A stretch of DNA of 59,152 bases from Chitinophagales bacterium (GTDB lineage: Bacteria; Bacteroidota; Bacteroidia; Chitinophagales; Saprospiraceae). The notes beneath the pieces were generated by a model, which did not search any database, was not told the origin of the DNA, and worked only from the letters and a program-made list of their open reading frames with translations. The DNA lies in the NCBI GenBank assembly GCA_022360175.1, contig JAKSDI010000274.1:1-59152 (forward strand), in the 5' to 3' direction. Below, in pieces: positions 26,360-34,713 of the stretch (positions within the stretch are counted from its first letter, which is position 1; every line of letters starts with the position of its first letter). The translations under genes were made by a program, and so were the position numbers.

Positions 26360-28162
26360 TTAAGACAAGCTCACTCCTTCTTCTGTTATATGCAATGCAC
26401 GAATAGCCGTCGCTCTTTGATTTACATCTTCACTACTATTTTCAAGGCGAAGTACACCACGAGGACAAACCGCAGAACATACACCGCAACCCACACAGGA
26501 AGAACGTACAATATCCTGGCCACGCTGAGCATACCAACGTACATCTATCCCCATTTCGCAATAAGTCGAACAGTTTCCACAGGAAATACATTGCCCACCA
26601 TTCGTAGTAATTCTGAAGCGAGACTTAAAACGCTGCACCAAACCCAGGTAGCCGGCCAATGGACAGCCGAAACGACACCATACTCTATTTCCCATAAGGG
26701 GATAAAAACCCGTACCTACTACTCCTGCAAAACCTGCACCTATCACAAAACCATACCAGGATCTTACATTATTACTATTGAATGAAAGGACTTCTTTTTC
26801 GCCAGTGAAATAAGTGTATAATACCATTGCAGTCATAATAACTGCAAATGCTAATACTCCATGAATAATCCAGCGCTCAAAACGCCAGGCACGAAGACTC
26901 TTATCTGATAGTTGGCGATATGGATCCCCCAGGGTCTCCGCCAATCCACCACAACCACACACCCAGGAGCAATACCAACGTTTTCCAAAGAAATAAGTAA
27001 TTACAGGTACTGCTATAACAACCAATACGATGCCCCAAACCAACATAAACAAGCCAAGTCCACCACTATTCATTAGATTGTTAAGGTTCCAATCGAAAAA
27101 GAAAGTGTAGTTCAGTGGCCAGATATTTTTAAAATCGAAGTAAGGATAATTCAGGCGTACCAAAATCTCTGGAAGCAGGAAGGCAAAAGCTGTCTGGAAA
27201 AACATCACAGAACCTGTGCGAATCAAGTGATAGCGATTGTGGCGGTATTTTGCAAACATGCGTACTCCCATTACCAAAATTACGATGGTATATAGCAATC
27301 CATATAGAAACCATTGACTTGCTGCTCCTCCATTAAGCATTTTACTCACAGGATCTACCATTATAATCCAGCTGGTAATATGCTGTGGTGCCCAATACAA
27401 CAACACATAAAAGCCAATCAGAAAAACACCTGTTAAGATACCTAACCAGCCTGTAATAGATGGGGAAGCCGATTTAGAAGGATTCCTTCGGATAGAGCCT
27501 TGATAAAACAATACCAAACCTATTATCAGTAGTGCGATAATAGCAGTAAGTGCTGGCCAAAAATATTGATCTCCCATATAATACACACCATACAAAAGTG
27601 TACCAATGGTAGCTACTCCTAAGAATATAGCACGCCAGCCAAAGCTCAGTCCACGTGTTGAAGAGCGATGGTAAATATGATCGTGTTTAATGCCGGGTAT
27701 CAGATTAAACTTGGGCAATATATACAGCAAACCTCCTAGTATTCCCAATCCAAAAGTGAGCAGCAGAAATAATTGCGGGTTGCTTGCTACTGGTCCCGTG
27801 TTTGTACTACGCGTAGCAGCAAAGGTATAATCCTTAAACTTCCAGTTTGGCAGGTTGACCTGTGATTTTTTAACACCCTCCGGCAAGCCTTCCTTCACCT
27901 GTGCTTTTAAAGATTTTTGAGCATCCTTCAGCAAAACTTTGAAAGCTGGGACAAAGGCAAAACTCGTGCTATATGCCTTATCTAAAATACCTTGTTCTTC
28001 CGCCTGACTGATCAGAGCATTCTGGTGATATTCATTATCAACAGCTTTCCGAATATTATCAGCAGATAATACATGATTGTCTATCCCCAACATGGCGGTG
28101 AAGATCAATAGGGCTATGACAAAAAGCGACAATCCAAGTTTTTGTATGATATGCATTAACAA
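26360..28162 (-). CDS. Membrane polyferredoxin (NapH/NosR-like)
   Basis: 600 residues. An N-terminal membrane anchor and a ~110-residue periplasmic part precede about ten membrane helices. Two Cys motifs in loops, CSWVCGCGGLAETLGDPYRQ (about 395-415) and WCRFGCPLAGYLG, are of the NapH/NosR/CcoG type. The C-terminal soluble part has two 4Fe-4S clusters (CISCGNCSTYCEMG and CVGCGVCSAVCPRG). Such proteins carry electrons from the quinol pool or a soluble donor across the membrane. It is 58 bp downstream of an FAD oxidoreductase gene, the probable partner. The terminal acceptor is not in the window. Confidence 0.8.
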   Translation of the reverse strand: MLMHIIQKLGLSLFVIALLIFTAMLGIDNHVLSADNIRKAVDNEYHQNALISQAEEQGILDKAYSTSFAFVPAFKVLLKDAQKSLKAQVKEGLPEGVKKSQVNLPNWKFKDYTFAATRSTNTGPVASNPQLFLLLTFGLGILGGLLYILPKFNLIPGIKHDHIYHRSSTRGLSFGWRAIFLGVATIGTLLYGVYYMGDQYFWPALTAIIALLIIGLVLFYQGSIRRNPSKSASPSITGWLGILTGVFLIGFYVLLYWAPQHITSWIIMVDPVSKMLNGGAASQWFLYGLLYTIVILVMGVRMFAKYRHNRYHLIRTGSVMFFQTAFAFLLPEILVRLNYPYFDFKNIWPLNYTFFFDWNLNNLMNSGGLGLFMLVWGIVLVVIAVPVITYFFGKRWYCSWVCGCGGLAETLGDPYRQLSDKSLRAWRFERWIIHGVLAFAVIMTAMVLYTYFTGEKEVLSFNSNNVRSWYGFVIGAGFAGVVGTGFYPLMGNRVWCRFGCPLAGYLGLVQRFKSRFRITTNGGQCISCGNCSTYCEMGIDVRWYAQRGQDIVRSSCVGCGVCSAVCPRGVLRLENSSEDVNQRATAIRALHITEEGVSLS

Positions 28163-28220
28163 CAGATGTTTTGAAAGTTTTTAATACAGTAATTTAGGCG
28201 ACGAGTTTATGTACTCTGCA

Positions 28221-29567
28221 TTAGGACGCTACACCTTTCAAAAATTGAAGCGCTTTGTTCAACCCTCTTTTGCTTTTGAGTTGTAAAGACTTACCTGTTT
28301 GCTGATTGTACAATTGAACTACCTGAGTTTCATATTCTCTATAAAATTCAGGATCGAAATTAGCTAGTCCTAGATTCTGTAGTACTTCTTCAATATGAGT
28401 AGCTTGAGCCAGCCATTTTTCGCATACTTCATGACGATAACGAACGCCCATTAGATTGAAACCAAGAATAGCTCCCGTTTCTTTATCATAGATAAGCCGA
28501 ATGCTCTTTTTACCATCTTCATGCTCCCAGTATATGCTGGCATGATTTTCAGGAGCATGTGCTTTCACATCGCCATATACCTGATATTCTATATCCATAA
28601 ATTTGGCAGAGTTAAACCATATTCCCGGATCATAAGCAATCTCCTGGCCACATATATTATGAGCTACTGTTTCTCCCATCATACGCCCTGTATACCAAAC
28701 CGCTTCGATAGGGCGTCGGCCAGCTCTGGGAGTTCTAAGTTGAGCACAATCCCCTATGGCATATACGTCAGGCATATTGGTTTGAAGGTAATCATCCACT
28801 AGAATGCCTTTTTGCATTTCCAGGGCACTACCTTTTAAAAAGCCAGTGTTTGGATGTACCCCTGCCGTTAGACCAACATAGCCACAATCAATCCGTTTGC
28901 CAGTAGAAGTAATTACGGCAGACACTTTACCTGTCCCATCATCTATGATTTCTTTCAGTTCCGTAGACAAGCGCAGGTCAATACCATGCTCTTTAATATG
29001 TCGGCTTACCATGCTTGATTCTTCCTTGGGCAGCACCATATTCCAGTAATTCTGCTCTCTTACCAGGAAAGTGACAGGGATATGGCGACTATGAAACATT
29101 TCCGCCATTTCAATTCCAATCAAACCTCCCCCTACGATAACCGCTCTTTCCAAACCATCGCTATGGGATTCCATATACTGCAAATCCTGATAGCTATACA
29201 AGCCTCGCACCCCTTCCAAATCCTGCCCCGGCCAGCCAAATTTATTGGGGGCAGAGCCTACCGCCAATACTAGCTTATCATAAGCTATTTGATTCCCTTC
29301 ACTAGTAGTTAAACTCTTTTTATTAAAGTCAACCTCCTGGATATAGGCATTTAATAGATTGATGCGATTCTTTTCCCAAAACCAATCCTCATATGGCTTG
29401 ATATCTTCAAATCGCATATGCCCCATATAAACGTACATAAGCGCCGTACGGGAAAAAAAATGATCGGTCTCCGCAGAGATAATGGTAATTTGATGATCAC
29501 TAAGCTTTCGAATGTGGCGCGCCGCAGTTACTCCACTTATCCCATTTCCAAGAATAACTATATGCAT
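28221..29567 (-). CDS. FAD-dependent pyridine nucleotide oxidoreductase
   Basis: 448 residues of the two-dinucleotide-fold family: FAD motif VILGNGISGVTAA at the N-terminus, second motif VGGGLIGIEMAEMF (about 148-161) and a late FAD motif VYAIGDCAQL. There is no redox-active CxxC pair, so it is not a disulfide reductase; it resembles the NirB N-terminal, rubredoxin- and ferredoxin-reductase branch. It is the upstream gene of a two-gene unit with the membrane polyferredoxin and likely passes electrons to it. A palindrome lies 30-53 bp upstream of the start. Confidence 0.8.
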   Translation of the reverse strand: MHIVILGNGISGVTAARHIRKLSDHQITIISAETDHFFSRTALMYVYMGHMRFEDIKPYEDWFWEKNRINLLNAYIQEVDFNKKSLTTSEGNQIAYDKLVLAVGSAPNKFGWPGQDLEGVRGLYSYQDLQYMESHSDGLERAVIVGGGLIGIEMAEMFHSRHIPVTFLVREQNYWNMVLPKEESSMVSRHIKEHGIDLRLSTELKEIIDDGTGKVSAVITSTGKRIDCGYVGLTAGVHPNTGFLKGSALEMQKGILVDDYLQTNMPDVYAIGDCAQLRTPRAGRRPIEAVWYTGRMMGETVAHNICGQEIAYDPGIWFNSAKFMDIEYQVYGDVKAHAPENHASIYWEHEDGKKSIRLIYDKETGAILGFNLMGVRYRHEVCEKWLAQATHIEEVLQNLGLANFDPEFYREYETQVVQLYNQQTGKSLQLKSKRGLNKALQFLKGVAS

Positions 29568-29596
29568 AGGGTTGAGTATGATGTTTAAATAGATTT

Positions 29597-29620
29597 TAAG
29601 TAAGTGATCAAACTTACTTA
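29597..29620. promoter_or_regulatory. Candidate operator upstream of the FAD oxidoreductase operon
   Basis: TAAGTAAGT-6 nt-ACTTACTTA, perfect 9-bp arms with centre GATCAA, starting 30 bp upstream of the start codon at 29567. The size and symmetry suit a dimeric regulator; which one is unknown. Confidence 0.5.
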
Positions 29621-29683
29621 GAGTATAAAGTCAAAAATTAAAAAGATGTTTGAATGTACGAAAAGCTATTGATATAGTTGTCC

Positions 29684-29722
29684 TAGTGGGGACATTCGTG
29701 GGATGTAGTGATGTCCCAACTA
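29684..29722. repeat. 12-bp inverted repeat with one mismatch
   Basis: TAGTGGGGACAT and ATGTCCCAACTA with a 15-nt spacer. It is in the 549-bp gap between the FAD oxidoreductase and the T9SS protein at 30117. No gene is supported here. Confidence 0.5.
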
Positions 29723-29804
29723 CGCTTATCAGCTCCGTAGGGCGAAGAGTGATGTAGTGAAAGGTGAGGGGATTTATCGCGTCCGGTATTGTGGTTTAGA
29801 ATAG

Positions 29805-29858
29805 TTTAGGTGGTTTAGGTGGTTTAGGTGGTTTAGGTGGTTTAGGTGGTTTAGGTGG
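29805..29858. repeat. Tandem repeat, six copies of TTTAGGTGG
   Basis: Six exact 9-bp units, flanked by degenerate ones (GGTTTAGAATAG before, TTTAAATATT after). It is short and in phase with no real gene; the only open frame through it reads as an artificial His-Leu-Asn repeat on the minus strand. Related degenerate copies lie at 26217-26270, 36213-36255 and 37380-37435. Confidence 0.9.
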
Positions 29859-30116
29859 TTTAAATATTGGTTTTCTGGTATTAGGATATTGTGATATATT
29901 GGTGATGTGGTTATATCGTTCATACTTGTCAATTTTTCTAAGGATAGAAGAACTCCCAATTTCCTTAATCTGTCAATAATGTAAAGGTTTTTACAAATCA
30001 TTAAGCTTTACGGCCTTGATTTAATGGATTAATATTTTGATTTTTGTGTTTTATTTAGTGGAACGGGTTATGATTCGTCCCAAGAACACATATTAACTAT
30101 TTAAAAGGAAGTGCTG

Positions 30117-30848
30117 ATGAAGCAATTAATACTCGCTTTTAGTTTTTTATTCATTCTCGCGATTACGACGACACAAGCTCAGAACTTGGTGTTCTCGCCA
30201 AGCCCTGTTGAAGTTTCTGGTTATGCAGATCCTAATAATCCTGGATTTGAATTTGTTGCATATTCTACCTTAACAAATGAAGGTAGTGAAGCTATCACCC
30301 TTCGTTGGGAACGCTTTTTCAACAACATTCCTGATCCTTGGAATATCCAGGTTTGTGATATCAACCTTTGTTATGAAGAGCCTGTATACTCAAATATCGC
30401 TGAAGATATAGGTTTAAATGCACCTGTTACTCTAGAACCTGGAGCTTCGACTAATATAGATATACACGTTAAGCCTAAAGGCTTAGCAGGCAATGGAGAT
30501 ATCAGAGTAGATATTACGGTAGTAGGAGACCCTGATGCGACAGTAGTAGCAACTAATACATATACTTTCAACTCTTTGATTTCAAACATCAATGATCTTG
30601 ACAAAGCACGTTTGGAAGTTTACCCTAATCCAACTACTGATTACTTCCAATTACGTGGTGCTGATTTGGTAGATCGCGTAGTTGTTTATAATGTCATTGG
30701 CCGTGAGATGCGTTCCTTCGACGTTCAGCCTAACAAAAATTACGCGGTAAATGATCTGCCTAATGGCCTTTACCTGGTAAGTTTAGTAAGTGATGAAGAA
30801 GGTATCATGAAGACTTTCCGTTTAGGAAAGCGTTCTTCTCGTCCATAG
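30117..30848 (+). CDS. Secreted protein with T9SS type A sorting domain
   Basis: 243 residues from the ATG at 30117 (preceded by AAAAGGAAG, a fair ribosome site); a GTG two codons earlier is possible. A signal peptide (about 1-21, ending TTQAQ) is followed by a beta-sandwich of the Ig or 'DUF11/CARDB' type (NEGSEAITLRWERF, then LEPGASTNIDIHVKPKG) and a T9SS type A tail (LEVYPNPTTDYFQL, GLYLVSLV). The passenger domain has no clear enzyme motif. A weak promoter match, TTG at 30016 with GATTTTTG at 30039, lies upstream. A strong bidirectional terminator follows. Confidence 0.8.
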   Translation: MKQLILAFSFLFILAITTTQAQNLVFSPSPVEVSGYADPNNPGFEFVAYSTLTNEGSEAITLRWERFFNNIPDPWNIQVCDINLCYEEPVYSNIAEDIGLNAPVTLEPGASTNIDIHVKPKGLAGNGDIRVDITVVGDPDATVVATNTYTFNSLISNINDLDKARLEVYPNPTTDYFQLRGADLVDRVVVYNVIGREMRSFDVQPNKNYAVNDLPNGLYLVSLVSDEEGIMKTFRLGKRSSRP

Positions 30849-30886
30849 GCTTAAGTTGAAAGCTCAAGGCATTTAATAGATGCCTT

Positions 30887-30935
30887 AAAAAGAAATCCCG
30901 AATTTTAGTTGAACTAAAATTCGGGATTTCTTTTT
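30887..30935. terminator. Bidirectional terminator
   Basis: Arms of 24 bp (30887-30910 and 30912-30935) are exact reverse complements around one base. A-runs and T-runs flank the stem on both sides, so it would stop both the T9SS gene (+) and the convergent QueD-like gene (-). Confidence 0.9.
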
Positions 30936-30945
30936 TGCCTCTCAT

Positions 30946-31353
30946 CTAAGCCGGATATTCCACATAATTTCTCGGCGTCTCAAACAACCTTACCGTCAAG
31001 TCATATTTTTCATCTAGCTCTGCTCGGAGAATCTTCCAGATTACGTAACATATATTTTCAGCAGTGGGATTTAAGTTTTTAAACTCTTCTGTATCCAGAT
31101 TGAGGTTTTTATGATCAAAGCGGAGTTCAACTTTTTCGTAAATGAGGTCTTTGAGGATTTTCAGGTCTATCAGGTAACCAGTAACTGGATCTACCTCTCC
31201 TACTAATTTTACTTCCAGTTCATAATTATGACCATGGTAATTGGGGTTGTTACACAAGCCGAAAACGGCTTGATTTTTTTCTTCACTCCACGCTGGATTG
31301 TGTAGTCGGTGAGCAGCATTGAAGTGAGCTCTTCTGAATACGGCAATTCTCAT
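30946..31353 (-). CDS. queD: 6-carboxytetrahydropterin synthase / PTPS family (QueD-like)
   Basis: 135 residues. The zinc ligands are His15 (FNAAHRL), His40 and His42 (NYHGHNYE), and the catalytic Cys34 lies in GLCNNPNYHGH. The conserved Glu near the end is in RLFETPRNY. It makes 6-carboxytetrahydropterin from dihydroneopterin triphosphate in the queuosine pathway; a pyruvoyltetrahydropterin synthase is the alternative, since no other queuosine gene is nearby. It ends 10 bp from the bidirectional terminator. Confidence 0.85.
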   Translation of the reverse strand: MRIAVFRRAHFNAAHRLHNPAWSEEKNQAVFGLCNNPNYHGHNYELEVKLVGEVDPVTGYLIDLKILKDLIYEKVELRFDHKNLNLDTEEFKNLNPTAENICYVIWKILRAELDEKYDLTVRLFETPRNYVEYPA

Positions 31354-31511
31354 TATTTATCAACTTTATCCGATGTGGGAACAATTCTACCGGGCTTTGG
31401 TTGGCAGAAAATCGGGATGTTAGCATTTGACCAATAAAATACTTATTTTTACGCACTGAATTTATCCGTAATGGATATTTATTAATTTAAAGGATAGCAA
31501 AACCGCAAAAA

Positions 31512-31991
31512 GTGAATTCTATCCATATATTCAAGGTAGAAGGAATCAGAGGAGAGGAGATTGATTTTTCTCGCTATAAAGGGAAAAAAATAATAGTTGT
31601 CAATGTTGCTTCAGAATGTGGGTTTACGCCACAATATCAGCAATTGCAGGAGCTATATAAATCGTTTAATGATAAATTGGTTGTTGTAGGTTTTCCTTGC
31701 AACGACTTTGGTGGGCAAGAGCCTGGCACCAATGAAACCATTGAAGCATTTTGCCAAAGCCGCTTTGGTGTAGCATTTCCAATGGCGGCAAAAGTCAATA
31801 TAACTAAAGCACCAACTCATCCATTATATGAGTGGTTTGGTCAACAGTCGCTCAATGGCGTAATGGATACAGAAGTTAAGTGGAATTTTCATAAATACCT
31901 GCTAGATGAAGAAGGTCATCTTATAGCCTCTTTACCTTCAGCAGTTAGCCCTCTTGACGATAAAGTACTCCAATGGTTGGGAGCCCTCTGA
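31512..31991 (+). CDS. Glutathione peroxidase family (thiol peroxidase)
   Basis: 159 residues, the usual bacterial size. Peroxidatic Cys36 is in NVASECGFTPQY; the GPx motif FPCNDFGGQEPG (Cys63, Gln69) and the WNFHKYLLD motif are present. It has no selenocysteine and no signal peptide. Proteins of this kind usually take electrons from thioredoxin and reduce peroxides in the cytoplasm. The start is GTG; no in-frame ATG lies close upstream. Confidence 0.9.
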   Translation: MNSIHIFKVEGIRGEEIDFSRYKGKKIIVVNVASECGFTPQYQQLQELYKSFNDKLVVVGFPCNDFGGQEPGTNETIEAFCQSRFGVAFPMAAKVNITKAPTHPLYEWFGQQSLNGVMDTEVKWNFHKYLLDEEGHLIASLPSAVSPLDDKVLQWLGAL

Positions 31992-32047
31992 TACCTTAAG
32001 AGTTTACATTGCGGCAAGCATTCCGATTTTTGCTATAAAAAAGGGCA

Positions 32048-33196
32048 ATGCAATTTAGTGAGGTAATCGGACAGCAAAAACCAGCAGAGGTTCTCCGCAA
32101 TATGGCGCGAGGCCAACGTACCCCTCATGCACTATTACTATTAGGCCCTGAAGGGTCTGGCAATCTCAGTCTCGCCCTTGCTTTCACTCAATATATTCTT
32201 TGTGAAAATCGTTCAGAAACAGATGCTTGTGGACAGTGTGCTCCTTGTAGCAAGATGCAAAAATTGATCCATCCAGATGTCCACTTCTCCTACCCCACTA
32301 TTGGTAGCAAAGTAACGAGTGAGCAATTCCTACCTCAGTGGCGTACTGCTATTACCGAAACCCCCTATCTAAACATCAATGATTGGCTACAGCTAATTGG
32401 AGCTGAAAACAAACAGGGAAATATCACGAAGGAAGAGTGTGTAAGCATTATTCGAAAACTAAGCCTCAAAACTTTCGAGAGTACTTATAAGGTGCTTATC
32501 ATGTGGCTTCCTGAATACCTTGGTAAAGAAGGAAATCGGCTACTAAAAATGATCGAGGAACCTCCTGAGAATACCATTTTCCTGCTTGTAGCAGAAAATC
32601 AGAATCTCATCTTAAATACCATTCTTTCTCGTTGTCAATTAGTCAATGTACATGGCCTTTCTGACAATGAAATTGTAACAGGATTGGTAGAAAATAATGG
32701 CTTGGATCAAAATACCGCCCAAAATGTAGCGTTTCTAGCTAATGGTAATTATAACGAAGCCTTACAGCTTTCTAGTAATAAGGATAACGATCATGCCAAG
32801 CTATTTTTAGAATGGATGCGTATAACCTATCGTGGCAATCCTATTCAAATGGTGCCATGGGTAGAAAAGGTTGCCAAACAGGGTAGAGAAAATCAAAAAC
32901 ATTTTCTAAGCTATGCCCTGCATTTCCTAAGAGAATTTACAGTCTTAAAAGTAGTTGGGGGGACTCGTGTTCGGTTACAAGATGAAGAATTGAAGACAGC
33001 CACGAACATGGCAAAGGTATTGGAGCTGGATCAGGTGGAACAATTATCCAAGCTCTTTTCGGATTGCATATTTGCAGTAATGCGAAACGCAAATCCAAAG
33101 GTATTGTTTCTGGATGCAAGTATTCAGATGCATAAAATAATTAAGAAGAAACTAAGCGAAACATACCAGGGGCTTAAGCCTGAAAATATCTTATAA
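32048..33196 (+). CDS. holB: DNA polymerase III delta' subunit (HolB)
   Basis: 382 residues. It has the AAA+ clamp-loader layout: HALLLLGPEGSGN (33-39; the P-loop Lys is Asn39, as expected for a non-ATP-binding delta'), the zinc cluster C52-C61-C64-C67, the ENTIFLLVAE strand and sensor-like LSRCQLV. It is followed by ricT-like gene after 33 bp, an order (holB-ricT) that also occurs in Bacillus. It belongs to the replisome clamp loader. Confidence 0.88.
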   Translation: MQFSEVIGQQKPAEVLRNMARGQRTPHALLLLGPEGSGNLSLALAFTQYILCENRSETDACGQCAPCSKMQKLIHPDVHFSYPTIGSKVTSEQFLPQWRTAITETPYLNINDWLQLIGAENKQGNITKEECVSIIRKLSLKTFESTYKVLIMWLPEYLGKEGNRLLKMIEEPPENTIFLLVAENQNLILNTILSRCQLVNVHGLSDNEIVTGLVENNGLDQNTAQNVAFLANGNYNEALQLSSNKDNDHAKLFLEWMRITYRGNPIQMVPWVEKVAKQGRENQKHFLSYALHFLREFTVLKVVGGTRVRLQDEELKTATNMAKVLELDQVEQLSKLFSDCIFAVMRNANPKVLFLDASIQMHKIIKKKLSETYQGLKPENIL

Positions 33197-33229
33197 CGCT
33201 GGGCGTTTCGACAACATAAATATATTAAC

Positions 33230-34579
33230 ATGGGATGTACAGGATGTACGGTATGCGATGATGGAACACCAAAAGGGTGTAAAAACAACGGAGGTTGTGC
33301 GACAGGTGGCTGCAATAAGCTCAATACTTATGATTGGCTGAGCAGCCTGCATATAGATGATACCGAACCTTTTGATATTGTAGAAGTAAGCTTTAAAAAT
33401 GGCGCCCGAAAAGATTTCTATCGCAATCCGCAGCATGCAGAAGTAATTACCGGTGATGACGCAGTTGTAGAAACTGGTAATGGATTAGACGTAGGTAGGG
33501 TTACTCTATCAGGTGAGCTAGTCCGTTTGCAATTGCGAAAGAAGGATGTTGAGCCTGAAGATATTCTACACAACGTCATACGTCGTGCTAATGATAGAGA
33601 CCTGGAGCGCCTGGCAGAAGCTCGCTCTATGGAAATGCCAACAATGATACGTGCACGTGCTATTGCCCGGACTTTAGGACTCGAAATGAAAATAGGAGAT
33701 GTAGAATATCAGGGTGATCGCCGCAAAGCTACCTTCTTTTATACTGCTGATGGGCGTGTTGATTTTCGTGAATTGATACGACACTTTGCTCGTGAATTTC
33801 GCGTAAAAATTGAAATGCGACAAATTGGTGCTCGCCAGGAATCCGCACGCATTGGAGGCCTTGGATCATGTGGGAGAGAGCTTTGTTGTTCTACCTGGCT
33901 GACAGACTTTAAATCAGTAACTACTGCCGCAGCCCGTTACCAAAACCTCGCTATCAATCAGGCTAAACTATCTGGTATGTGTGGCAGGCTAAAATGTTGC
34001 CTTAATTATGAGCTGGATACCTACCTGGATGCCCTGGAGCAATTTCCTAAACAAGCTGATAAATTAGAAACCCAGGCAGGTAAAGCAGTATTGGTCAAAA
34101 CAGATATCTTCAAAGGTATCATGTACTACAGCTATGAAAAAGAACAAGGCCGTGGAAAGCTTTACACTCTGGAGATAGCCAGAGTAAAGCAAATCAAGGA
34201 AATGAATAAAAAAGGGGAGAAACCTGTGGACCTAATGAGTATGCAGGCTATCTTTGACATTCCGGAAGAAAAAGAGATGGATTTTGAAGATGTGACTGGT
34301 GTAATTGAACTGCCAGAAGAGAAGCGCAGAAAGCGTAACAAGTCACGTAATAAACGCCGGAAAAAACCCGAATCAAAAAGCGGTAAGGAGAACAACAAAT
34401 CCAAGCAACAAACTGTAAGTAATAAGAAAGAAAATAAGCCCCAGGAGAAGAAAGAGAATAAGGATAATAAAAAGGGCGGCAACAACAATAACAACCGCCG
34501 AAAGAAGCGTGGGATAAGAAAGAAACGCGGAGGTGGAAAGGGCAACAACAATAATAATGCTGGTAATAAAAAAGATTAA
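33230..34579 (+). CDS. ricT: PSP1 domain protein (RicT/YaaT homologue)
   Basis: 449 residues. Six Cys lie in the first 28 residues (C3, C6, C9, C17, C23, C28); the PSP1 core (about 40-290) has the conserved Cys motifs GLGSCGRELCCSTWL and SGMCGRLKCCLNYE. In Bacillus the protein is part of the RicAFT complex, which binds Fe-S clusters and acts on RNA processing by RNase Y. The last ~100 residues are a Lys/Asn/Arg-rich low-complexity tail that would bind RNA or ribosomes; this tail is not in RicT of Bacillus. It follows holB by 33 bp. Confidence 0.82.
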   Translation: MGCTGCTVCDDGTPKGCKNNGGCATGGCNKLNTYDWLSSLHIDDTEPFDIVEVSFKNGARKDFYRNPQHAEVITGDDAVVETGNGLDVGRVTLSGELVRLQLRKKDVEPEDILHNVIRRANDRDLERLAEARSMEMPTMIRARAIARTLGLEMKIGDVEYQGDRRKATFFYTADGRVDFRELIRHFAREFRVKIEMRQIGARQESARIGGLGSCGRELCCSTWLTDFKSVTTAAARYQNLAINQAKLSGMCGRLKCCLNYELDTYLDALEQFPKQADKLETQAGKAVLVKTDIFKGIMYYSYEKEQGRGKLYTLEIARVKQIKEMNKKGEKPVDLMSMQAIFDIPEEKEMDFEDVTGVIELPEEKRRKRNKSRNKRRKKPESKSGKENNKSKQQTVSNKKENKPQEKKENKDNKKGGNNNNNRRKKRGIRKKRGGGKGNNNNNAGNKKD

Positions 34580-34593
34580 AAAATCACTGCATC

Positions 34594-34658
34594 GTTTTTC
34601 ATTTATACCGAAGAATGGAAGCCTATACAGGCAAATGATCGAGGGATAAATGAAAAAC
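34594..34658 (+). ncRNA. Structured intergenic element upstream of lpd
   Basis: Outer arms GTTTTTCATTTAT (34594-34606) and its exact reverse complement (34646-34658) enclose 39 nt with an inner hairpin GCCT-4 nt-AGGC (34621-34632). It lies in the 134-bp gap between ricT and lpd. It could be a terminator/leader or a cis-acting RNA; I do not recognise a riboswitch class. Confidence 0.4.
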
Positions 34659-34713
34659 TCCAATGATGAAGTTATTTTTTGATTAGTACTGAAAAGATTA
34701 AAAACACGCATAC

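Noticed and set aside
29805-29858. Possible CRISPR array
   Set aside because: Units of 9 bp are contiguous with no spacers, and no cas gene is present.
29774-30001. Frame encoding a His-Leu-Asn repeat protein
   Set aside because: It is the translation of the 9-bp tandem repeat; no start site, signal or homology supports a gene.
32048-33196. DnaX (tau/gamma) instead of delta'
   Set aside because: The P-loop Lys is missing and the length is 382 residues, as in HolB.
34162-34551. Hydrophobic Leu/Phe-rich frame opposite the ricT tail
   Set aside because: It is the complement of a Lys/Asn/Arg-rich low-complexity tail, which always yields such a frame.
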